From an uncultured Collinsella sp. (lineage in GTDB: Bacteria; Actinomycetota; Coriobacteriia; Coriobacteriales; Coriobacteriaceae), in NCBI GenBank assembly GCA_900552395.1, contig URZJ01000019.1, positions 1-15,904 on the forward strand: a stretch of DNA of 15,904 nt, read 5' to 3'. Positions 1 through 8,298 of the stretch are shown in pieces (the stretch's first letter is position 1; every line of letters starts with the position of its first letter). The translations under genes and the position numbers were made by a program. Below the pieces are notes generated by a model. That model worked only from the letters and a program-made list of their open reading frames with translations. It did not search any database and was not told where the DNA came from.

Positions 1-10
1 AGGAGTGAGA

Positions 11-574
11 ATGGTTCCATCGCAGCATTCCGCGTTGAGGGGCGCTTTTGAGTGGGTCGCGGTCATCGCGATTGCGCTCGTGGCCACCTTCCTGATCCGC
101 ACCTTTGTGGTCGAGCCCTTTGTGGTACCCACCGGCTCCATGGAGGACACGATCGAGATTGGCGACCAGATCCTGGCACAAAAGGTGAGCCTCGAGCTCG
201 GTCAGCCCGTCAAACAGGGTGATATCGTGGTGTTCCACAACCCCGATGTCACTTCCGAGCATGATGTTCTTGTCAAGCGTGTTATTGCCACGGCCGGCCA
301 GACGGTCGACCTGCAGGACGGCAAGGTGGTCGTTGACGGCCAAGCGCTCGATGAGGACTATACGACGGGCATGAGCTGGCCGCTTTCGGTCCAAGCGCCT
401 GGCGCCCAGGTGAGTTATCCCTACACCGTTCCCGACGGGTGCGTGTGGGTGATGGGCGACAACCGCGAAAACTCTGCCGACTCGCGCTACTTTGGTCCCG
501 TCGATCGCTCTGATTTGATCGCTGTGGCGCTTGTGCGCTACTGGCCGCTCAACCGCATCGGCGCTATCGACTAA
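11..574 (+). CDS. lepB: Signal peptidase I
   Basis: Type I signal peptidase, which cuts signal peptides from exported proteins on the outer face of the cytoplasmic membrane using a Ser-Lys dyad. From the ATG at 11 the protein has 187 residues, a normal length for the Gram-positive form. A single hydrophobic N-terminal segment (about residues 14-29) anchors it. The catalytic serine is S43 in PTGSMEDT and the general-base lysine is K89 in VLVKRVIA. The conserved C-terminal box GDNRENSADSRYFGPV is intact. I chose ATG 11 because AGGAG at 1-5 sits 5 nt before it; the in-frame GTG at 5 would overlap that site. The window begins only 10 nt upstream, so the promoter and any upstream partner are not visible. 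glyQ follows after 59 nt. Confidence 0.96.
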   Translation: MVPSQHSALRGAFEWVAVIAIALVATFLIRTFVVEPFVVPTGSMEDTIEIGDQILAQKVSLELGQPVKQGDIVVFHNPDVTSEHDVLVKRVIATAGQTVDLQDGKVVVDGQALDEDYTTGMSWPLSVQAPGAQVSYPYTVPDGCVWVMGDNRENSADSRYFGPVDRSDLIAVALVRYWPLNRIGAID

Positions 575-633
575 AAACCGCTATAGTACAGTACCTAACC
601 GTGTAATCGTTTCGACGAGGGGATATTAGAGGC

Positions 634-1545
634 ATGAACGCTTCATCGCTTTCCTTCCAAGACATCATCCTGCGCCTCCAGCAGTACTGGGGCGAGCAGG
701 GCTGCGTCATTATGCAGCCCTATGACTCCGAGGTCGGTGCCGGTACCTTCCATACCGCGACCACGCTGCGCTCGCTCGGTCCCGCCGAATGGCGCACCTG
801 CTATGCGCAGCCCTGCCGCCGTCCCGCCGACGGCCGCTACGGCGAGAACCCTAACCGCATGCAGCACTACTATCAGTTCCAGGTGCTCATTAAGCCCTCT
901 CCGGTTAATGCTCAGGAGCTTTACCTGGGGTCTCTTGCTGCCATTGGCCTGGACCCCAACGACCATGACGTCCGTTTTGTCGAGGACGACTGGGAGAGCC
1001 CGACGCTGGGCGCCTGGGGCCTTGGCTGGGAGGTCTGGCTCAACGGCATGGAGGTCACGCAGTTCACGTACTTCCAGCAGGTGGGCGGTATCGAGGTCGA
1101 CCCCGTGCCCGTCGAGATCACCTATGGCCTGGAGCGTATCGCCATGTACGCTCAGGGCGTCAACTCGGTATACGATCTGGTGTGGAGCTATCTGCCCGAC
1201 GGCACGCCCATGACCTACGGCGACGTGTTCCTCGAGAACGAGCGCGAGTTCAGTGCCTATAACTTTGAGGTCGCCAACGTCGAGATGATGCGTCAGAAGT
1301 TTGACGACTACGAGGCCGAGTGCCATTCCTGCCTGGAGCGCAAGCTGCCGTTGCCGGCGTACGACTGTGTCATGAAGTGCAGCCACGCCTTCAACCTGCT
1401 CGATGCCCGCGGCGCCCTGTCCGCGGTCGAGCGTGCCAACTACATCCTGCGCGTCCGCGCCGTCGCCAAGGCGTGCTGCGAGGCCTACATGGCCGAGGTC
1501 GCCGGAGTCAACGAGAATGCCGACCAGGAAGGCGAGGTGGCGTAA
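634..1545 (+). CDS. glyQ: Glycyl-tRNA synthetase alpha subunit
   Basis: Catalytic alpha subunit of the two-subunit (alpha2beta2) bacterial glycyl-tRNA synthetase, a cytoplasmic class II enzyme that activates glycine with ATP and charges tRNA-Gly together with GlyS. The protein is 303 residues, a normal length. The N-terminal half carries the family core: TFHTATTLRSLGP (38-50), RRPADGRYGENPNRMQHYYQ (62-81) and the class II motif 3 GLERIAMY (165-172). The C-terminal helical part contains LPAYDCVMKCSHAFNLLDAR. Four cysteines (C230, C233, C245, C249) have C-x2-C and C-x3-C spacing; whether they bind a metal is unknown. The ATG at 634 has AGAGG very close (628-632) and GAGGGG farther off (617-622), so the ribosome-binding site is unremarkable. 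A TATAGT at 582-587 could be a -10 box, without a clear -35. glyS begins 3 nt after the stop, so the two are co-translated. Confidence 0.97.
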   Translation: MNASSLSFQDIILRLQQYWGEQGCVIMQPYDSEVGAGTFHTATTLRSLGPAEWRTCYAQPCRRPADGRYGENPNRMQHYYQFQVLIKPSPVNAQELYLGSLAAIGLDPNDHDVRFVEDDWESPTLGAWGLGWEVWLNGMEVTQFTYFQQVGGIEVDPVPVEITYGLERIAMYAQGVNSVYDLVWSYLPDGTPMTYGDVFLENEREFSAYNFEVANVEMMRQKFDDYEAECHSCLERKLPLPAYDCVMKCSHAFNLLDARGALSAVERANYILRVRAVAKACCEAYMAEVAGVNENADQEGEVA

Positions 1546-1548
1546 GCC

Positions 1549-3645
1549 ATGGCAGACGCTAAGGATTTCCTGTTTGAGATCGGTACGGAGGAAATGCCCT
1601 CTGCACCGCTGAACAATGCCGTCAAGCAGCTTGGTACCATGATCGCCAAGGGTCTCGACGAGGCCGGTCTGGCCCACGGCGAGGTCCGCGTGATCTCGAG
1701 CCCGCGTCGCCTGGCTGCGCTCGTTGCCGACGTTGCCACCGCGACCGATGAGGTTCACGAGGTCAAGCGTGGCCCCGCGGCAAACATCGCCTTCGACGCT
1801 GACGGTAACGCCACCAAGGCCGCCCAGGGCTTCGCCCGCAAGTGCGGTGTGGCTGCCGAGGACCTGGTCCGTCGTGAGGATACCGACGGTCGCGAGTATG
1901 TCTTTGCCGAGAAGAACATTCCCTCCGCACCGGCAACCCCGATCCTGACGGCCCTGTGCGAGAAGACCATTGCCGGCCTGCAGTGGCCCAACTACCGCTC
2001 CCAGCGCTGGGGCCACGAGCACGCGACGTTCGTGCGTCCGGTCCGCTGGATTTGCTGCCTTCTGGGCGAGGATGTTGTGCCCGTGTCGTTTGCCGACGTG
2101 ACGAGCGGCAACACCACGCGCGGCCATCGCGTGCTCGGCCCCGGTGACCACGTTGTCGCCAGCCCCGCCGCCTACGAGCAGGTACTCGAGGACGCCGGCG
2201 TGCTTTCTGCCGAGCGCCGTCGCGAGGCCATCCTTGCCGGTATCTCCGAGGTCGAGGCCGCTCGCCCCGGCTGCCATGTCGATACGCCCAAGAAGGTCTT
2301 TGAGGAGGTCATTAACCTCTGCGAGTGGCCGACAGTGCTCGTCGGTACTTTCGACGAGGAGTTCCTCAAGGTCCCGCACGAGATTATCTGCGAGTCCATG
2401 CTCACCAACCAGCGCTACTTCCCGATCTATGACGGGGAGGGCAAGCTGACGCGTGAGTTCGTGGTCGTCTCCAACAGCAAGCCCGAGAACGCCGAGCGCG
2501 TGATCGACGGTAACGAGCGCGTCGTGCGCGCCCGTCTGGACGACGCTAAGTTCTTCTACGAGGAGGACCTGAAGATCTCCCTCGACGAGTTCCGTGAGCG
2601 TCTGTCCAAGGTTGCCTTCCAGGAGAAGCTCGGTAGCGTGCTCGCCAAGTCCGAGCGCATCGAGCAGCTCGCGCTCGCTATCGCCCGCGAGGCTCACCTG
2701 GGCGCCCATCTTGCCGCCGACGCTGCTCGCGCCGCACACCTGTGCAAGGCAGACCTGGTGTCCAACGCCGTCGTCGAGTTCACGAGCCAGCAGGGCGTGA
2801 TGGGCGGTTATTACGCGACCGCGATGGGGGAGAACGACGAGGTCGCCCATGCTATTCGCGATCACTATCGTCCCCGTTTTGCCGGTGACGAGCTGCCCGA
2901 GGGCACCGCTGGCTGCATCGTGGCCTGCGCCGACAAGCTCGATACCATCGCCGGTATCTTTGCCATCGGCGAGCCCCCGACCGGCTCCTCCGACCCCTAC
3001 GCGCTGCGTCGTGCCGCTATCGGCATTATCAACATCCTGCGCGACCGTCTGCCGATCGACCCCACGTCGCTCATCGACTTTGCCCTCGAACTCTACAGTG
3101 AGCAGGGCATTGAGTTCGACGCCGCCGAGGTCGCCCAGCAGGTTCGTGACTTCTTCCATGGCCGCCTGGTGAGCATGGCCCGCGACGAAAAGATTCCGGC
3201 CGATACCGTCGCCGCCGTCTCCGCGGTGCACATCATCGCCCCGTCCGTCTTCTTTGCCCGCTGCGCCGCCCTCGACGAGGCCCGCAAGAACGACGCTGAG
3301 ACGTTCGACAACCTGGCGACCGCCTATGCCCGCGCCGCGCATATCTCGAAGCCCGAGCTGGGTGCGGAGTATGACCGCAGCCTGATGGGCGAGGTCGAGC
3401 TTGCGCTCGCCGACGCCTCCGAGGCTGCTCAGACCGCCGTCGATGTCGCCCTTGCTGCCGAGGACTACCCGGCCGCATTTGCCGCCCTCGCCGCCCTGCG
3501 CGCGCCCATCGACCGTTTCTTCGATGAGGTCATGGTCATGGACAAGGACGAGCAGCTTCGCGATAATCGCCTTAAGCTGCTCAACCGCTTCGAGGCCGTT
3601 TTCTCCGGCATTGCCAACATCGGTGAGCTTGCCCGCAAAAAGTAA
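1549..3645 (+). CDS. glyS: Glycyl-tRNA synthetase beta subunit
   Basis: Beta subunit of alpha2beta2 glycyl-tRNA synthetase; it recognises tRNA-Gly and completes the holoenzyme. The protein is 698 residues, the usual size. The N-terminus FLFEIGTEEMPSAPL is typical. The central HD-like region includes CKADLVSNAVVEFTSQQG followed by MGGYYA, around residues 400-425. GEPPTGSSDPYALRR starts at residue 474. A C-terminal DALR-like anticodon-binding region starts near residue 656 (FFDEVMVMDKDEQLRDNR). The ATG at 1549 lies 3 nt after the glyQ stop; GAGG at 1534-1537 inside glyQ can serve as ribosome-binding site and coupling is likely. The frame is unbroken. The long open frame on the opposite strand here is a codon-bias artefact. 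Confidence 0.97.
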   Translation: MADAKDFLFEIGTEEMPSAPLNNAVKQLGTMIAKGLDEAGLAHGEVRVISSPRRLAALVADVATATDEVHEVKRGPAANIAFDADGNATKAAQGFARKCGVAAEDLVRREDTDGREYVFAEKNIPSAPATPILTALCEKTIAGLQWPNYRSQRWGHEHATFVRPVRWICCLLGEDVVPVSFADVTSGNTTRGHRVLGPGDHVVASPAAYEQVLEDAGVLSAERRREAILAGISEVEAARPGCHVDTPKKVFEEVINLCEWPTVLVGTFDEEFLKVPHEIICESMLTNQRYFPIYDGEGKLTREFVVVSNSKPENAERVIDGNERVVRARLDDAKFFYEEDLKISLDEFRERLSKVAFQEKLGSVLAKSERIEQLALAIAREAHLGAHLAADAARAAHLCKADLVSNAVVEFTSQQGVMGGYYATAMGENDEVAHAIRDHYRPRFAGDELPEGTAGCIVACADKLDTIAGIFAIGEPPTGSSDPYALRRAAIGIINILRDRLPIDPTSLIDFALELYSEQGIEFDAAEVAQQVRDFFHGRLVSMARDEKIPADTVAAVSAVHIIAPSVFFARCAALDEARKNDAETFDNLATAYARAAHISKPELGAEYDRSLMGEVELALADASEAAQTAVDVALAAEDYPAAFAALAALRAPIDRFFDEVMVMDKDEQLRDNRLKLLNRFEAVFSGIANIGELARKK

Positions 3646-3667
3646 GCCAGCCTGCGCATAAGCGCAA

Positions 3668-3682
3668 AAGGAGCCCCGCATG
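3668..3682 (+). promoter_or_regulatory. Strong RBS plus ATG, out of frame with ppsR
   Basis: AAGGAG (3668-3673) stands 6 nt before an ATG at 3680, ideal spacing. That ATG opens a short frame that ends at a TGA near 3817 and encodes no recognisable protein. The conserved ppsR frame is the +2 frame relative to it, and its only nearby start is the TTG at 3685, 11 nt from the AAGGAG. The arrangement looks like a normal ATG start displaced by one missing base between about 3683 and 3690. Confidence 0.6.
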
Positions 3683-3684
3683 GA

Positions 3685-4554
3685 TTGCCGGTCACCGCTC
3701 GTCCCACCGTTATCGTTATCTCCGACTCGCTCGGCGATACCGCTTGTGAGGTGGTGCTCGCGGCGTCCGGGCAATTTGATGAAGGGGCTTTTCGTCTCTT
3801 GCGCCTGCCCAAGGTGACCTCCGTGGAGCAGGTCAAGTCATTTGTGGGGCCGCGCGTCGATGCCGACCATCGCGATGTCGCCGTGTTCCATACCATTGTC
3901 GATCCGGCGCTTCGCGCCCGCGTGCTCGATTACCTGGGTATGCTGCATATCCGTTCGGTCGACCTGATCGGCCCGACGCTTGCCGTGCTGTCGTCGCTCA
4001 TCGGTGTGCCGCCCAAGTGCGTTGCGGGCGTGATTCACAAGACCGATGACCGCTATTTCCATCGTATCGAGGCCATGGAGTATTTCGTTGAGCACGATGA
4101 CGGTCGTGGTTGCGACGATCTGTCGGGTGCCGATATCGTGCTGCTGGGTGTGTCGCGTACATCCAAGACGCCGCTGTCGATGTATTTAGCCTATCAGGGC
4201 TACAAGGTCGCCAATGTCCCACTGGCGCATGGCATGGAGCCGCCCAAGTCGATTTACGAGGTTGACCCGATGCGCCTGTTCGGCTTGATTTCGACCGTCG
4301 ATGTGATTTCCGAGATTCGCGATAGCCGCTTGGGCGACGACTACGCCCGCGCCGTCGCAGGCTCCTATGCCGAGCCCGAGAGCGTGCGTAGTGAGCTTGC
4401 GGAAGCCCGCGCGCTCATGAAACGCCTGGGCTGCTTTGTAGTGCGTACCGACGGCAAAGCCATCGAGGAAAGCGCTGCCGAGATCATTGCTCATCTCGAA
4501 GAGATTCAAGAGGCAAGAGCCCGCCGTGCCGCCCGCCGCGCTCAACAGCAGTAG
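3685..4554 (+). CDS. ppsR: Pyruvate, phosphate dikinase regulatory protein (DUF299 kinase/phosphorylase)
   Basis: Bifunctional regulator of the PPDK/PEP-synthase family: it inactivates its target by ADP-dependent phosphorylation of an active-site threonine and reactivates it by phosphate-dependent dephosphorylation. Read from TTG 3685 it has 289 residues, close to the family norm. The family-typical N-terminus TVIVISDSLGDTACEV starts at residue 8. The nucleotide-binding loop GVSRTSKT lies at 155-162, followed by PLSMYLAYQGYKVANVPL. The C-terminus ends in an Arg/Ala-rich helix (ARARRAARRAQQQ). ppdK follows downstream, so PPDK is the probable substrate rather than PEP synthase; its target threonine is visible there (T476). 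The start is uncertain: the frame is open back to the glyS stop with no ATG or GTG, while a well-spaced RBS/ATG at 3680 is out of frame. It lies 39 nt after glyS with no terminator between, so it may be co-transcribed. Confidence 0.9.
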   Translation: MPVTARPTVIVISDSLGDTACEVVLAASGQFDEGAFRLLRLPKVTSVEQVKSFVGPRVDADHRDVAVFHTIVDPALRARVLDYLGMLHIRSVDLIGPTLAVLSSLIGVPPKCVAGVIHKTDDRYFHRIEAMEYFVEHDDGRGCDDLSGADIVLLGVSRTSKTPLSMYLAYQGYKVANVPLAHGMEPPKSIYEVDPMRLFGLISTVDVISEIRDSRLGDDYARAVAGSYAEPESVRSELAEARALMKRLGCFVVRTDGKAIEESAAEIIAHLEEIQEARARRAARRAQQQ

Positions 4555-4567
4555 TCCTTTCTGTGAC

Positions 4568-4639
4568 GATTTTTCTGGGACGGGGATTAAAAAATCATTA
4601 GGTACTCAATGATTTTTTAATCCCCGTCCCAGAAAAATC
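4568..4639. repeat. Perfect 32-bp inverted repeat (REP/MITE-like palindrome)
   Basis: The arm at 4568-4599 is the exact reverse complement of 4608-4639, with an 8-nt centre AGGTACTC (4600-4607). Each arm also contains a smaller inverted repeat, GATTTTT/AAAAATC, around a G-rich core CTGGGACGGGGATTA, so the element can fold as one long hairpin or two nested ones. It starts 13 nt after the ppsR stop. There is no T-run after the 3' arm, so it is not a textbook intrinsic terminator, though a stem this long could stall or protect transcripts. The form resembles bacterial interspersed palindromic elements; whether other copies exist cannot be seen here. No target-site duplication is evident at its ends. 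Confidence 0.85.
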
Positions 4640-4648
4640 ATCGGAGTG

Positions 4649-4681
4649 GCTAAATAGCTTGAATTGATAAAGCGATTTAGC
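4649..4681. repeat. Second inverted repeat upstream of ppdK
   Basis: GCTAAAT (4649-4655) pairs with ATTTAGC (4675-4681). After one mismatch, GCTT (4657-4660) pairs with AAGC (4670-4673), leaving a 9-nt loop. AAAAAC follows on the + strand, and neither strand has a terminator-like T-run, so an operator or RNA structure is more likely than a terminator. Confidence 0.5.
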
Positions 4682-4740
4682 AAAAACATCGCATCTGACC
4701 TGCATTCTTCTTGTAGTGGTATCTTCATAAGGTAACCACC

Positions 4741-4778
4741 TTTACCTACCGTTTACCGCTAGTTTTAGCACGTTTACC
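4741..4778. promoter_or_regulatory. Three phased TTTACC boxes, possible operator for ppdK
   Basis: TTTACC occurs at 4741-4746, 4752-4757 and 4773-4778, at spacings of 11 and 21 bp, close to one and two helical turns. GGTAA at 4731-4735 forms an inverted partner to TTACC of the first box. A TTTAGC at 4764-4769 may be a degenerate extra box. The array ends about 40 bp before a TATAGT (4820-4825) that lacks a good -35, a layout that would suit an activator. The regulator is unknown. Confidence 0.4.
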
Positions 4779-4812
4779 AAACCGCGCACCCTCTGCTCAA
4801 GCCTGCCCAAAA

Positions 4813-4850
4813 CCCGCCGTATAGTTCCCTCACGGCCTGCATCCGGCGGG
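4813..4850 (+). other. GC-rich inverted repeat in ppdK leader/promoter
   Basis: CCCGCCG (4813-4819) and CGGCGGG (4844-4850) are exact reverse complements separated by 24 nt, which begin with TATAGT (4820-4825). It could be an operator flanking the -10, or a leader stem if transcription starts farther upstream. No T-run follows immediately, so a terminator is unlikely. Confidence 0.35.
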
Positions 4851-4870
4851 TCGATTCGTTACCACGGTCG

Positions 4871-4893
4871 TGCGCGTAAGCGCATGGAAGGGG
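4871..4893 (+). promoter_or_regulatory. GUAA-tetraloop hairpin and RBS of ppdK
   Basis: TGCGC (4871-4875) and GCGCA (4880-4884) form a 5-bp stem closed by GTAA, a GNRA-type tetraloop. AAGGGG (4888-4893) follows 3 nt later and lies 7 nt before the GTG at 4901. The RBS supports the GTG start; the hairpin is short and its effect on translation is unknown. Confidence 0.5.
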
Positions 4894-4900
4894 AAGTATC

Positions 4901-7644
<2,744 letters not shown>

Positions 7645-7651
<7 letters not shown>

Positions 7652-7676
7652 CGTTTAGCGTTTAGACGCCTAGCGT
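7645..7676. repeat. Short direct repeat spanning the ppdK stop
   Basis: CGCCTAGCGT occurs at 7645-7654, covering the ppdK stop, and again at 7667-7676, 22 bp later, with GCGTTTA repeated in tandem between them. It looks like a local duplication at the gene end. No function is evident. Confidence 0.6.
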
Positions 7677-7691
7677 AGCCCCCCCCTTCAT

Positions 7692-7724
7692 ACCGCCCGT
7701 CTCATTCGTGAAGCGGGCGGTTAT
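7692..7724 (+). terminator. Probable terminator of ppdK
   Basis: ACCGCCCG (7692-7699) pairs with CGGGCGGT (7714-7721), an 8-bp GC-rich stem with a 14-nt loop, followed by TTATC. The U-tract is short, but T-rich sequence continues at 7735-7747. It separates ppdK from the rplS promoter. Confidence 0.6.
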
Positions 7725-7766
7725 CATGTGCGGGTTTTGTCTTTTTGTCTGCGCAAAAAATTGTTC

Positions 7767-7794
7767 TTGCAGCAGAAATCCGCGCGTGTATACT
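7767..7794 (+). promoter_or_regulatory. Promoter for rplS
   Basis: TTGCAG (7767-7772) and TATACT (7789-7794) are separated by 16 bp, a good match to a primary-sigma promoter. Predicted transcription start is near 7801, leaving a leader of about 60 nt. An alternative -35, TTGTTC at 7761-7766, would give a spacer that is too long (22 bp). Confidence 0.7.
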
Positions 7795-7815
7795 CGAATA
7801 CGTTTGTTCAACTAC

Positions 7816-7839
7816 GTGCCGGCCAAGATGGTACGGCAC
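7816..7839 (+). promoter_or_regulatory. Leader hairpin upstream of rplS
   Basis: GTGCCG (7816-7821) pairs with CGGCAC (7834-7839), and inside it CCA (7823-7825) pairs with TGG (7829-7831). The hairpin fills the middle of the predicted rplS leader and ends 11 nt before TAAGGA (7851-7856). Ribosomal-protein leaders often carry autoregulatory binding structures; whether this one binds L19 is not known and I cannot assign it to a named RNA family. Confidence 0.45.
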
Positions 7840-7863
7840 CTCTAGAAGAGTAAGGAATTGCAC

Positions 7864-8205
7864 ATGGATTACATCCGCGCAATCGAGCGTCAGCAGATCC
7901 GCGAGGACATTCCTCAGGTTCGCGTCGCCGACAACGTCAAGGTTCACTACCGCATTAAGGAAGGCGACCGCGAGCGCATTCAGGTCTTCCAGGGCGACGT
8001 CATCCGCATGGCCGGCGCCGGTGCCCGCGAGACCTTCACCGTCCGCAAGATGTCCTTCGGTGTCGGTGTTGAGCGTACCTTCCCGCTTCACAGCCCCAAG
8101 ATCGCCAAGCTCGAGGTCGTTCGTCATGGTCGCGTCCGTCGCGCCAAGCTGTACTACCTCCGCGACAAGGTGGGCAAGGCTGCTCGCATCCCCGAGAAGC
8201 GCTAA
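7864..8205 (+). CDS. rplS: 50S ribosomal protein L19
   Basis: Ribosomal protein bL19, a large-subunit protein near the interface with the small subunit. From ATG 7864 it has 113 residues, the normal size. The sequence is typical throughout: MDYIRAIERQQIREDIPQVR, the VFQGDVI segment, ETFTVRKMSFGVGVERTFPL near the centre, and a basic C-terminus (VRRAKLYYLRDKVGKAARI). ATG 7864 is preferred over the in-frame TTG at 7858 because TAAGGA (7851-7856) is 7 nt upstream and the family begins with MDYI-like sequence. It has its own promoter and leader hairpin and is followed by a strong terminator. The Firmicutes-like neighbourhood (rplS then rnhB) supports the call. Confidence 0.98.
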   Translation: MDYIRAIERQQIREDIPQVRVADNVKVHYRIKEGDRERIQVFQGDVIRMAGAGARETFTVRKMSFGVGVERTFPLHSPKIAKLEVVRHGRVRRAKLYYLRDKVGKAARIPEKR

Positions 8206-8220
8206 GAAGATCGCAGCGTC

Positions 8221-8270
8221 TGTCCACTCGTTTGGACACAAGGGTCACCTTCGGGTGGCCCTTCTTTTTA
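8221..8270 (+). terminator. Strong intrinsic terminator of rplS
   Basis: AAGGGTCACC (8240-8249) pairs with GGTGGCCCTT (8254-8263), one G-U pair included, closed by a TTCG tetraloop and followed by CTTTTTA. Just upstream, TGTCCA (8221-8226) pairs with TGGACA (8233-8238), giving a second small hairpin. Textbook rho-independent structure; rnhB beyond it must rely on read-through or an unrecognised promoter. Confidence 0.92.
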
Positions 8271-8298
8271 TCTGATTTGCATGCAAGGAGGGCCTGGT

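Larger units (their letters stand above)
4555..4900 (+). other. 346-nt intergenic region between ppsR and ppdK
   Basis: No credible gene is present. The first half is clearly AT-richer than the flanking genes. In order it holds a perfect 32-bp inverted repeat (4568-4639), a second interrupted inverted repeat (4649-4681), three TTTACC boxes (4741-4778), a possible -10 hexamer TATAGT (4820-4825) flanked by a GC-rich 7-bp inverted repeat (4813-4850), a small GUAA-loop hairpin (4871-4884) and the ppdK ribosome-binding site (4888-4893). This density suggests that ppdK has its own regulated promoter. No classical -35 is evident upstream of the TATAGT. Confidence 0.6.

Noticed and set aside
575..633. 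T-box or riboswitch before glyQ
   Set aside because: The gap is only 59 nt, too short for a T-box, and has no specifier or antiterminator structure.
643..3774. Long open frame (1043 codons) on the minus strand opposite glyQ-glyS
   Set aside because: It runs in codon register with the sense genes and stays open because TTA, CTA and TCA codons are avoided in them. It has no recognisable domains, and glyQ and glyS are certain on the + strand.
3680..3819. Short ORF from the ATG at 3680
   Set aside because: Overlaps conserved ppsR sequence in another frame and encodes nothing recognisable; kept only as evidence of a displaced ppsR start.
4568..4639. CRISPR repeat or classical intrinsic terminator
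   Set aside because: Only one unit with no spaced copies in the window, and no T-run follows the stem.
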